A stretch of 8,295 bases of DNA from an uncultured Alphaproteobacteria bacterium (lineage in GTDB: Bacteria > Pseudomonadota > Alphaproteobacteria > Paracaedibacterales > CAIULA01): positions 1 to 8,295 of the forward strand of contig CAIVFQ010000006.1 of the NCBI GenBank assembly GCA_903905285.1. Direction: 5' to 3'. Shown in pieces: positions 1 to 6,169 of this stretch. The notes beneath the pieces were generated by a model, which saw only the letters and a program-made list of their open reading frames with translations, was not told the DNA's origin and searched no databases. The translations under genes and the position numbers were made by a program. Each line of letters begins with the position of its first letter. The first letter of the stretch is position 1.

Positions 1-8
1 AAGTTTTT

Positions 9-371
9 TTACTTACCTTCGCTTTTGGCAAGAGCTTCCCCTAATTGGCCCTCAGTTATACCTGTAAGCTCCATAATGTCAGGCGTGTAAGTACCGGCCT
101 TTTTAAACATCCTTATTGCTACTACTAACATGGCTTTATGCTCTCCCTTCTCAAGCCCTTCCTCAATTCCTTTACGGCGAGCTTGCTCCTTTATAGCCTT
201 AATATGTTGACTACACTCGGGATAAGGATTTCCTAAGTCTGTAGTATTTGCAAGGTTAGGCAAAGGAGATAAAACCTGTCTACTGTCTCTAGTGGTTTTA
301 CCATCTTCATCCATTCCATAGGCACCCATGGCGGCCCCTGCTATTAATAGTGGAAAAATTATCTTTTTCAT
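9..371 (-). CDS. Small exported protein with Rpn-type C-terminal tail, lacking the nuclease core
   Basis: A 120-residue protein. Residues 1-19 form a good Sec signal peptide: KK, then a hydrophobic stretch, ending near AYG. Residues 20-53 are a linker of no recognised type. Residues 54-116 align without gaps to residues 393-455 of the neighbouring 459-residue protein; by eye 48 of 63 positions are identical. This shared part has the EEGLEKGEHKA helix and the TPDIMxLTGIT segment, typical of the C-terminal tail of Rpn/PDDEXK_2 proteins. No catalytic D or ExQ motif is present, so nuclease activity is not expected. The start is supported by a near-perfect AAGGAGGT ribosome site five bases upstream. 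The stop of the upstream nuclease gene is only 19 bases from this start, so the two are probably cotranscribed. It may be a deletion-derived remnant, or a dimerisation partner or inhibitor of the nuclease. The role is inference; the homology is seen directly. Confidence 0.75.
   Translation of the reverse strand: MKKIIFPLLIAGAAMGAYGMDEDGKTTRDSRQVLSPLPNLANTTDLGNPYPECSQHIKAIKEQARRKGIEEGLEKGEHKAMLVVAIRMFKKAGTYTPDIMELTGITEGQLGEALAKSEGK
24..212 (-). repeat. Direct repeat, copy 1 (C-terminal coding part of the 120-residue gene)
   Basis: This stretch matches 406-594 at a constant offset of 382 bases with no visible indel. Long blocks are identical, for example around 73-90 and 151-167. It encodes the shared Rpn-type tail and implies partial duplication of the nuclease gene, or internal deletion of a second full copy. 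Confidence 0.85.
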
Positions 372-375
372 TTAA

Positions 376-383
376 ACCTCCTT
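376..383 (-). promoter_or_regulatory. Strong ribosome binding site of the 120-residue gene
   Basis: The minus strand reads AAGGAGGT, almost fully complementary to the 16S rRNA 3' end, with optimal spacing to the ATG at 371. A site this good argues that the small core-less gene is translated rather than being a dead fragment. Confidence 0.7.
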
Positions 384-390
384 TTAATTT

Positions 391-1770
391 TTATTCACCT
401 TTCTCTTTGGCAAGAGCTTCCCTTAATTGCACCTCGGTTATGCCTGTAAGATCCATAATGTCAGGCGTGTAAGCTCCACCTTTTTTAAACATCTTTATCG
501 CCACTGTTAACATGGCTTTATGCTCCCCCTTCTCAAGCCCTTCCTCAACCCCCTCTTTACGCGCCTCATCTTTTTCGTGGTGTATATGTTGGCTATACTT
601 CAGATAATCCGCGACTTCTGTCTCATACCCCGCTTTTACCCCCTCTGGCAAAGCAGCTACCCTGACACGTTCGTAGGCGCTTCGTACTGCTGCTGTCGTG
701 ACACCAGTCACCTCGTCTGCTTTGCGCTGATGGGCAGCCTTCCAAAATTGCAGCCATTCTTTAAGTTCTACTTGGGTTAATCCGTCAATTTGTGGACTTA
801 AAAGGTTGTATTGAATTAATTTTAGGGAATCAATTTCATGGCGATGGCCGCCAACTTCGCTAGTAAATTTATAATGGCGAACCAACTCCAAAGGTGTGTG
901 TCTCCAATGTCTGCCTTCACCTCCTAATAAGTTAATGGCTATAACTTTCTTCAGGTCACCCCAATCTCCTCCTCGTTTTAGCTGATTACCATAAAAAGCC
1001 GCGGCATAACATAAAGCGCGCTTGTCCCAAAAATCTTGAGGTTTTACTTGTACTTCAACCAAAATAAACTCACCATTGTCTAACCTACAGACCACATCCA
1101 ATTGTGAATGCCTTTCTAAAGGGGGGAATTTTTTCTTAAGGTCACCAAATATTTTAGATAAAGCTACTAGAAAGTCTCCCCCATTTCTAACTGCTTCTTC
1201 TTCCCCTTCCGCGCCAACTGTAACCTTAATACGGCTCGCTTCTCTTTCTCTTCCAATTCTCTCTATAAATTCGTCACTTCTTCTGTCACCTAAGAATGCA
1301 CGTGCTTGTGTAAAAGTTCGTAATGGATTCAAAGAACTATCTAAAAGTTCAGTAGAGACGATATGAGGATTCTGCGTAAAAGTTCTCATAAACCCTAGTC
1401 GAATGTCATGATCGGCTAAAAGATATTTTGCTGCCGCATCAAAGATAGGGTTAGCATAAACTTGCTCGCCCGACAGCGCTGCAAAAGCCCTAGCCTCCCC
1501 TCCATCCTCTCCCTCTTCGTCATCGCCTTCCTCTCCTTCTTGATCAGCAGCAGCTGCAACATCACCAACAACTCTCCTAGCACGTTTTCTCTGCTCTTCA
1601 TCTTCGTCATGCCCCCGTTTAGACCCTGCAGCCCCAGGAATCGGAGCTAAAGACATAGAAGGCGGAGCATCATCAAGAGGATCATCAGCTGCAAACACAG
1701 GTCCATTCTGTATTTCTACAAAGCCTGAAAAAGCCAAAAGTATAACACTGTAAACAATATAATGATGCAT
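391..1770 (-). CDS. Predicted exported Rpn-like PD-(D/E)XK nuclease (PDDEXK_2 family)
   Basis: A 459-residue protein. Residues 1-27 look like a signal peptide: a hydrophobic YIVYSVILLAFSGFV core and a plausible cut after VFA, but no Lys/Arg in the n-region, so the prediction is weaker than for its neighbour. Residues 28-95 are low-complexity: a basic cluster (KR at 51-52, RKRARR at 61-66) and then an acidic tract (about 75-92). The core from about 106 to 345 has the Rpn pattern: NPIFD start, catalytic D225 (LDVV), E239-x-Q241 (VEVQVK), then FWDKRALCYAAAFYGNQLKRG and a hydrophobic strand (VIAINLL). Residues 393-455 are the charged Rpn C-terminal tail. Known Rpn proteins are DNA endonucleases linked to recombination and phage defence and are normally cytoplasmic, so an export signal is unusual. 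The start has an AGGGGGT ribosome site about five bases upstream. The cellular target is unknown; the family call is firm, the export call moderate. Confidence 0.85.
   Translation of the reverse strand: MHHYIVYSVILLAFSGFVEIQNGPVFAADDPLDDAPPSMSLAPIPGAAGSKRGHDEDEEQRKRARRVVGDVAAAADQEGEEGDDEEGEDGGEARAFAALSGEQVYANPIFDAAAKYLLADHDIRLGFMRTFTQNPHIVSTELLDSSLNPLRTFTQARAFLGDRRSDEFIERIGREREASRIKVTVGAEGEEEAVRNGGDFLVALSKIFGDLKKKFPPLERHSQLDVVCRLDNGEFILVEVQVKPQDFWDKRALCYAAAFYGNQLKRGGDWGDLKKVIAINLLGGEGRHWRHTPLELVRHYKFTSEVGGHRHEIDSLKLIQYNLLSPQIDGLTQVELKEWLQFWKAAHQRKADEVTGVTTAAVRSAYERVRVAALPEGVKAGYETEVADYLKYSQHIHHEKDEARKEGVEEGLEKGEHKAMLTVAIKMFKKGGAYTPDIMDLTGITEVQLREALAKEKGE
406..594 (-). repeat. Direct repeat, copy 2 (C-terminal coding part of the 459-residue gene)
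   Basis: The partner of 24-212, in the same orientation. It codes for residues 393-455 of the nuclease-like protein. Similarity stops upstream of it, where the large gene continues into its nuclease core and the small gene has an unrelated linker. Confidence 0.85.
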
Positions 1771-2013
1771 ATTTACCCCCTTTTATACATTGTAATTTCT
1801 TTTAATTGTTCTAAAAATTATTCTTTTTTCATCTAAAACAATTAAATTACTTAATCTCGCTGACTTTAACACATTTTTAATGTTTCATCACTCTTAATTA
1901 ATTTCTCTTCTTGAAGATTAATTAGACACAGCTTCGTCGCTTAAAAATACAGGAAGGTTGCAGAAAGGTAGGGTAAGTGTCCTTCTTTTGCCATACTATA
2001 TGCTGCTGTCTTA
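1771..2013. other. AT-rich intergenic gap between integrase and nuclease genes
   Basis: No coding potential was seen. It should hold the promoter of the minus-strand nuclease operon, but no convincing -35/-10 pair stands out among many AT-rich hexamers. An imperfect dyad lies at 1896-1923: outer arms AATTAAT/ATTAATT at 1896-1902 and 1917-1923, inner arms CTTC/GAAG, with four unpaired bases on the left. It has no T-run on the minus-strand side, so it does not look like an intrinsic terminator. An operator is possible but unproven. Confidence 0.4.
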
Positions 2014-3174
2014 TCACCCAAACACCTGATTCACAATATTGGTAGATTCCTTTAATTGTTCGAGTTCTAGGTGAGCATACCTCATCGTTGTTACAATATT
2101 TCGATGTCCTAAGAGTTTGGAGACATGAACAAGGGGAACACCTTTTTTTAAAGCAAAGCTGGCAAAGGAATGGCGAAGATCATGAATCCGAAAGTCTTTA
2201 ATGTCTGCTCTTTTTAAAATGGCTCCCCAAGCTGTGTTGAGATTTATCATTGGCTGGCCAGGAATCTTGCCATAAAAAATATAAGGGTTCTTTTCTTTAG
2301 GCATCATGGAGTTCAAAAGGTCAATGGCTTTTTGGTTAAGAGGTCGTGCCCCTTCCCCTGTCTTGGTGTCCGGCAAGTGAATATAGCGATCCTTAAGGTG
2401 GAGATTTTCCCATTTAAGGTTCAAGATTTCTCCAATACGGCAGCCTGTATATAAAACCAAGAAAATAGCATTGACCGTGCAGTAAGAGGCTGGTTGTTTT
2501 TTCAATTGTTGCACTAAGGAGTCTTCTAATCTTTTTAGCTCTTCATCACTTAAAAACCGCTGTTTCTTGTTTTCTTTGTATTTATTAACCCTTGCACAAG
2601 GATTGCTTCTGGGAGGCAAGTATTCCCAATCTTCTGCCTTTTTAAAGGCCATACTTAACAAAGCAAAACAGCGGTTAGCTGTTGTGGAAATATGAGCCAG
2701 CGAATCCAGAAAGCTTCGAATATCTTTTGAGGAAATCTCATCTATCTTTTTTTTGCCAAAGTAGGGCAGGATATGAAGCTTCGCATATCCCATATTGTTT
2801 TTGCCCTTATCCTTGTAGGCGACAAGGACATGCTTGGTTTTGAAAACCTCAAAGAAGTCGGCGAAAAGAATGGATTGTTTTTCTTCGATGAGTTTCTCTT
2901 CTTTTTCTTTTTTAGGATCAAGACCTGAAGCGAGGGCAGAAGCCAGTTTCTTGGCAGCATTTCTGGCAAAATCAACAGTGATATTTCCATGACATCCGAT
3001 TTTGACGTATCCCTTCTTTTTGGTAAGAGGAGACCAATAATAAAAAACGTAGGTTTTTTTGCTACCGCTTTTTAAAATCTGACATCCAAACCCCTTAATT
3101 TCGGTATCCCAAACAATATAGTTTTTCTCTTTTGGCGAGCTGTAGTCTATAATGGCCTTGGTTAGTTTTGGCAT
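2014..3174 (-). CDS. int: Tyrosine recombinase (phage/island integrase, P4-like with DUF4102-type N-terminus)
   Basis: A complete 386-residue site-specific recombinase that would integrate and excise the island by breaking and rejoining DNA at att sites. Residues 1-90 form an arm-type DNA-binding domain of the DUF4102 kind (WDTEIKGFGCQIL ... KKTYVFYY ... GLDPKKEK). Residues 101-200 form the SAM-like core-binding domain. The catalytic domain carries the full set: R246 (TGCRIGEIL), K271 (DTKTGEGARPLN), H331 and R334 (HDLRHSFASFA), H357 (LLGHRNI) and the nucleophile Y366 (MRYAHL). All are intact and the length is normal, so the enzyme could be active. The start is supported by GAGGA ten bases upstream. 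It lies next to a tRNA-Leu 3' fragment, the classic place for such a gene, here at the end of the island away from the expected reconstituted tRNA. Confidence 0.95.
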   Translation of the reverse strand: MPKLTKAIIDYSSPKEKNYIVWDTEIKGFGCQILKSGSKKTYVFYYWSPLTKKKGYVKIGCHGNITVDFARNAAKKLASALASGLDPKKEKEEKLIEEKQSILFADFFEVFKTKHVLVAYKDKGKNNMGYAKLHILPYFGKKKIDEISSKDIRSFLDSLAHISTTANRCFALLSMAFKKAEDWEYLPPRSNPCARVNKYKENKKQRFLSDEELKRLEDSLVQQLKKQPASYCTVNAIFLVLYTGCRIGEILNLKWENLHLKDRYIHLPDTKTGEGARPLNQKAIDLLNSMMPKEKNPYIFYGKIPGQPMINLNTAWGAILKRADIKDFRIHDLRHSFASFALKKGVPLVHVSKLLGHRNIVTTMRYAHLELEQLKESTNIVNQVFG

Positions 3175-3206
3175 AGGTAGTAGGTCCTCTGATTGAATCT
3201 ACCGCA

Positions 3207-3236
3207 ATCCTACCATTTGATTTGATGTAAAAGCAA
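3207..3236 (-). promoter_or_regulatory. Possible integrase promoter
   Basis: On the minus strand a TTGCTT hexamer (3231-3236) is followed after 18 bases by TAGGAT (3207-3212), about 30 bases before the integrase ATG. Both depart from the sigma-70 consensus, so this is only a candidate. Confidence 0.25.
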
Positions 3237-3250
3237 CTTTTTAAGAGAAT
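3222..3250 (+). promoter_or_regulatory. Possible plus-strand promoter reading toward the mutase gene
   Basis: TTGATG (3222-3227), a 17-base spacer and GAGAAT (3245-3250) match the sigma-70 consensus at four of six positions each. It would transcribe out of the island edge through the tRNA remnant into the mutase gene. This is weak evidence, given mainly because that gene has lost the intact tRNA gene normally upstream. Confidence 0.2.
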
Positions 3251-3344
3251 TTAGTAGAATGAGATTTAGAAAAATGTCCTTAAAAGCCCTGAATAGATTG
3301 GGTTTCGTAGGTATACACTTCTTTTTGGAGGTTGCCAGTGATAA

Positions 3345-3401
3345 GACTTAAAATCTGTCGCTCTTGCGGGCGTGCCGGTTCGAGTCCGGCAGCGGGCACC
3401 A
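3345..3401 (+). pseudogene. 3' fragment of tRNA-Leu(UAA): att site remnant
   Basis: The sequence reads as the 3' part of a class II leucine tRNA. Seen in order: anticodon loop CTTAAAA (3347-3353, anticodon TAA at 3349-3351), 3' anticodon strand TCTGT, long variable arm CGCTC/GGGCG with loop TTGC (3359-3372), T-stem GCCGG/CCGGC around loop TTCGAGT (3374-3390), acceptor strand AGCGGGC (3391-3397), discriminator A and encoded CCA (3399-3401). The matching 5' acceptor strand GCCCGCT and a D-arm are absent upstream, and the 5' anticodon strand pairs in only three of five positions. It is therefore a displaced fragment, not a working tRNA. The crossover core probably begins near 3345. Confidence 0.8.
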
Positions 3402-3440
3402 CTTCTTTTTTTATTCCTCCTTTTGTGTAGGAAAATTCTT

Positions 3441-4826
3441 ATGGTTTCAGATCCTTCTGCCCATGCTTTTAACCCCAAAATCTTAAGAGAATACGATATA
3501 AGGGGAACCGTTGGCGAAACGTTATCAGTCGAAGACGCCTTATTATTAGGGCAGCGATTTGGTCAGATGATGCAAAAGAACGGTCTTAAAACCGTAAGCG
3601 TGGGGCGCGACGGACGTCTTAGTTCACCCGCTCTAGCTGCTGCTTTAATAGATGGACTTACCCAAACCGGTATTCATGTGCAAGATATTGGCATAGGGCC
3701 AACGCCGATGTTGTATTTCTCGGTTAAGCATTTAGAAACTGACGCGGGCATTATGGTAACAGGGTCGCATAACCCAGCCCAGGATAATGGATTTAAGATG
3801 ACGTTGTCTTCTCGTCCATTTTATGGGGTTGATATTCAAAAGCTAGCGATCAGTGAACCTTATGTCGCCTATCCAGCAGGGAGCTGTGAATCTGTGTCAA
3901 TTGACCCAGCCTATACAGCACGCATCCTGCAAGACTATAAGCCAGGTCGTCGCTTAAAGGTGGCCTGGGACCCTGGTAATGGCGCTGCTGGGCAAATTAT
4001 TCAAGCTCTGGTTGATTGCGGCAAGCTGGCCGTTGATTCTGTTGCTATCAACACCACCATTGATGGTACCTTTCCCGCACACCATCCAGACCCCACCGTT
4101 CCTGAAAATTTGGAACAGTTAAGGGAAGCCGTTCGCCATCATCACTGTGACTTGGGTGTTGCCTTTGATGGCGATGGTGATCGGATTGGTGTGATTGATG
4201 GCCAGGGGCGCATTCTGTGGGGCGATCAATTGATGGTTTTGTGGTCGCGTGACGTTTTGTCACGGCACCCTGGGGCTACCATTATTGCTGATGTGAAGGC
4301 CAGCCAGATTTTGTTCGATGAGATTCAAAAACACAAAGGGCGGGCCATTATGGCGCGCACAGGGCATTCGCTTATTAAAACAAAAATTGCAGAAACAAAG
4401 GCTTTGTTGGCCGGAGAAATGAGCGGCCATATCTTTTTTGCCGATGATTATTATGGCTATGACGATGCCATTTATGCTGCCATTCGCCTTTTAAATATTT
4501 TGCATCATACAGATCAAACCCTGGATCAGATGTTTGATGATTTACCAAAATGTATTAACACACCAGAAATTCGTATTGATTGCGATGACGACAAAAAGTT
4601 TCATGTCATTGCCTCTATTCAAGTGCAGCTTAGCCATGATGGTGTTCCCTTTAATAATGTCGATGGGGTTAGGGTTCAGGCAAAAGAGGGTTGGTGGTTG
4701 TTAAGGGCCTCGAACACTCAGGCTATTTTGGTGGCGCGGGCTGAATCGCAAACCCAAGAAGGCTTAGAAATCTTGTTGAAACAGTTGCAAGGCTATTTAG
4801 GCCCCTTTGGTTTAAAGTTGCCTTAA
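3441..4826 (+). CDS. algC: Phosphomannomutase/phosphoglucomutase (AlgC type)
   Basis: A 461-residue cytoplasmic alpha-D-phosphohexomutase that interconverts hexose 6- and 1-phosphates (mannose and glucose) through a phosphoserine. It supplies precursors for GDP-mannose and UDP-glucose used in LPS and other surface glycans. All signatures are present: catalytic S109 in TGSHNP, K119, metal loop D243/D245/D247 followed by R248, sugar-specificity loop GEMSGH (325-330), and phosphate-binding loop RASNT (422-426). With the chosen start each key residue sits one position after its Pseudomonas AlgC equivalent (S108, D242, E325, R421), and AlgC is 463 residues long. An upstream in-frame ATG at 3372 lies inside the tRNA remnant and is rejected; AGGA at 3429-3432 serves the ATG at 3441. 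The gene begins 39 bases after the tRNA CCA. Its last 18 coding bases recur at 5958-5975. Confidence 0.95.
   Translation: MVSDPSAHAFNPKILREYDIRGTVGETLSVEDALLLGQRFGQMMQKNGLKTVSVGRDGRLSSPALAAALIDGLTQTGIHVQDIGIGPTPMLYFSVKHLETDAGIMVTGSHNPAQDNGFKMTLSSRPFYGVDIQKLAISEPYVAYPAGSCESVSIDPAYTARILQDYKPGRRLKVAWDPGNGAAGQIIQALVDCGKLAVDSVAINTTIDGTFPAHHPDPTVPENLEQLREAVRHHHCDLGVAFDGDGDRIGVIDGQGRILWGDQLMVLWSRDVLSRHPGATIIADVKASQILFDEIQKHKGRAIMARTGHSLIKTKIAETKALLAGEMSGHIFFADDYYGYDDAIYAAIRLLNILHHTDQTLDQMFDDLPKCINTPEIRIDCDDDKKFHVIASIQVQLSHDGVPFNNVDGVRVQAKEGWWLLRASNTQAILVARAESQTQEGLEILLKQLQGYLGPFGLKLP
4807..4824 (+). repeat. 18-bp direct repeat, copy 1 (3' end of the mutase gene)
   Basis: TTGGTTTAAAGTTGCCTT is perfectly repeated at 5958-5975, in the same orientation. 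It codes for the C-terminal GLKLP of the mutase and enters the stop codon (TAA here, TGA after copy 2). Confidence 0.9.
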
Positions 4827-4882
4827 GATTTTTAATACTTTACGTAGTGTGCAAGTAAGGCGGAAAATAAAAATAATTCATC

Positions 4883-4909
4883 TTGAAAAAACGCTTCAAT
4901 ACTTATACA
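4883..4909 (+). promoter_or_regulatory. Candidate promoter of the 302-residue exported protein gene
   Basis: TTGAAA (4883-4888) is followed, after a short 15-base spacer, by TATACA (4904-4909), about 115 bases upstream of the start codon. A perfect inverted repeat GATCG-AAAAA-CGATC at 4958-4972 lies in the predicted leader and has no T-run. The short spacer makes the call tentative. Confidence 0.25.
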
Positions 4910-5023
4910 CCTCTCTACAGAGATTGGTTTTTCGGTTCTTTCGTGTCGTTGCTGAGGGATCGAAAAACGATCTGAAATCGGCATACATAAAAGATGCGCA
5001 TCATAATTCTTTAGGAGGTTTTC

Positions 5024-5932
5024 ATGTTTTCAAAATCATTAGTTATTTTGTTTTTTGTTACTTTTTCGTTGGCGCGAAACGCCGCCGGGATGCAGGTACT
5101 GGAAGACAAACGTGGCCCTGATGGAACCTTGCACCTCGTTCTTAGATTGACTCCTGCAACGGATCATACGGCTTCTGCTGCTACCGCTGCCGCTTTGGCA
5201 GGTGCCGTGGCCGATGATGCTGCTCTTCCGCCAGCTGCCTCTGCCGCACAACCGATTGGAGCTGTCCAATTACCACCTATGGACCCAACAAGTATTATTG
5301 ATGGAATTGCAAAAGCAGTACAGCAAAGATGTGTAGCTATTGTCAGAGAACAACCACAACCAGTACTGCAATTGAAACAAACCTTCGAAGGCTGTGTTTC
5401 ACAACTGAGAAGTGTTCTTTTTGATAATGAAATGGATTTCGTCTTGTCTTTAGGAATTGCTTTGCGTTCGCTGGGCGTTAGTAGAGATTTGTTAAGACCC
5501 ATTTTCGGTAATTTTTCTACTTTCACAGGCGGTTCGTTGGAAAATTATCTTAGTACAATGATCGAAGGCGTTGATGGGTTTGCAAATGCCCCTATAAGGC
5601 TAGTCAATCCAGAAGATAGAAATCTTCGAGAGGATGGAGCCTTCACACAGCATGGGGACGTTTTTGGTAAGAACCAGCGCCGATGGAAGAAAGGCCTTAT
5701 TTGTGATGTTTTTGCTAGGTTGCAGGCGCAATTTCCAGGGGGAATCGCTGTAACAGATCTTGATCCTACCTTAGTTCGTACTGTGAGGTATGGAGAAAGG
5801 ATAGGAGAACGAAACCATCATGGAGAACCAGGGGGGTGGTTAGACAAGGAAAACAGAAGGCCGACAGACGTTCTCTTGGGGAGAGATTATTGGTTCAAAC
5901 ATTCGTTACTCTTGATTAAACTCTTCGGCTGA
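5024..5932 (+). CDS. Predicted exported protein of unknown function, Ala/Pro-rich N-terminal linker
   Basis: A 302-residue protein I do not recognise. Residues 1-22 form a signal peptide (K4, hydrophobic LVILFFVTFSLA, cut near RNAAG). Residues 44-85 are an Ala/Pro-rich low-complexity linker. Residues 86-302 appear globular, with amphipathic stretches (DPTSIIDGIAKAVQQ, FDNEMDFVLSLGIALRSLG), three cysteines (103, 124, 227) and a charged C-terminal third. No transmembrane segment beyond the signal peptide is evident, so a periplasmic or secreted location is likely. The start has an excellent AGGAGG site five bases upstream, which rules out the overlapping frame starting at 4849. The gene is alone between the two 18-bp repeats, so it is probably acquired accessory DNA. 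A host-directed or envelope role is possible but not shown by the sequence. Confidence 0.75.
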   Translation: MFSKSLVILFFVTFSLARNAAGMQVLEDKRGPDGTLHLVLRLTPATDHTASAATAAALAGAVADDAALPPAASAAQPIGAVQLPPMDPTSIIDGIAKAVQQRCVAIVREQPQPVLQLKQTFEGCVSQLRSVLFDNEMDFVLSLGIALRSLGVSRDLLRPIFGNFSTFTGGSLENYLSTMIEGVDGFANAPIRLVNPEDRNLREDGAFTQHGDVFGKNQRRWKKGLICDVFARLQAQFPGGIAVTDLDPTLVRTVRYGERIGERNHHGEPGGWLDKENRRPTDVLLGRDYWFKHSLLLIKLFG

Positions 5933-5957
5933 GGGTACTTCACAGATTTGGATAGAA

Positions 5958-5975
5958 TTGGTTTAAAGTTGCCTT
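5958..5975 (+). repeat. 18-bp direct repeat, copy 2
   Basis: Identical to 4807-4824. Followed by GA, it still spells the mutase C-terminal GLKLP and then a TGA stop, but no mutase sequence precedes it. It looks like the displaced original 3' end of the mutase gene. Confidence 0.9.
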
Positions 5976-5984
5976 GATTATTTG

Positions 5985-6005
5985 AAAAAGGCACATGCTT
6001 GTGTC
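5985..6005 (-). terminator. Weak terminator-like hairpin (minus-strand reading)
   Basis: GGCACA (5990-5995) pairs with TGTGTC (6000-6005), with one G-T pair and loop TGCT. Read on the minus strand the stem is followed by TTTTTC. No minus-strand gene ends here within the window, so the function is doubtful. It lies just after the second 18-bp repeat and could be the original end of the mutase transcript. Confidence 0.25.
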
Positions 6006-6169
6006 AAGGAACACTGGGGTATCCTAATCAGGTTCGTCACAAAGTTGGGTTAAGCCTACCTTAAGAATATGCCTGTTTCTTTGGTGTTATTAACGAATTA
6101 TTAATCAATTCTATCTATATCTACATGTAGCGAGGTAAATACTGAATTATTTAGATAAGGATTAACATT

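Larger units (their letters stand above)
1..3401. mobile_element. Right end of an island integrated at tRNA-Leu(UAA)
   Basis: The integrase at 2014-3174, the nuclease pair to its left and the tRNA-Leu 3' remnant at 3345-3401 together fit an integrative element whose right boundary is the remnant. Since the remnant reads on the plus strand and lacks its 5' half, the element must extend leftward past base 1 to a reconstituted tRNA-Leu. That left boundary is not visible, so element size and full content are unknown. Confidence 0.65.
4825..5975. mobile_element. Putative inserted cassette bounded by 18-bp direct repeats
   Basis: The unit from the end of copy 1 to the end of copy 2 is 1151 bases and carries a single gene for an exported protein. 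Copy 2 would be the original mutase 3' end with a TGA stop. Copy 1 would be the incoming duplicate, which leaves the reading frame intact with TAA. This is how site-specific integration into gene ends looks, but no recombinase lies inside the unit. It would need mobilisation in trans, or could have arisen by recombination between short repeats. Confidence 0.4.

Noticed and set aside
520..1650. Several plus-strand frames opposite the nuclease gene
   Set aside because: They are antisense shadows of 391-1770, rich in Ser/Leu/Pro, without starts or motifs.
2742..2990. Minus-strand 82-residue frame inside the integrase
   Set aside because: It is an out-of-frame shadow of a Lys-rich part of an intact integrase.
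3260..3401. Group I intron interrupting tRNA-Leu(UAA)
   Set aside because: No 5' exon (GCCCGC and D-arm) was found in the window. The base before the usual splice point is not a G ending an intron, and no intron core was seen. An adjacent integrase explains the fragment better.
3372..3440. N-terminal extension of the mutase reading frame beginning with MPVRVRQRAP
   Set aside because: It is translated from the tRNA-Leu fragment. The ATG at 3441 has an AGGA site, gives 461 residues and aligns the active-site positions with AlgC.
3266..3478. Minus-strand 70-residue frame across the tRNA fragment
   Set aside because: It is antisense to the tRNA remnant and the mutase start, with no ribosome site or family features.
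4849..5121. Plus-strand 90-residue frame overlapping the start of the exported protein
   Set aside because: It has no ribosome site, a composition unlike a protein, and overlaps the well-supported start at 5024.
5164..5526. Minus-strand 120-residue frame rich in Ala
   Set aside because: It is a shadow of the Ala/Pro-rich part of the exported protein at 5024-5932, which has a signal peptide and strong ribosome site.
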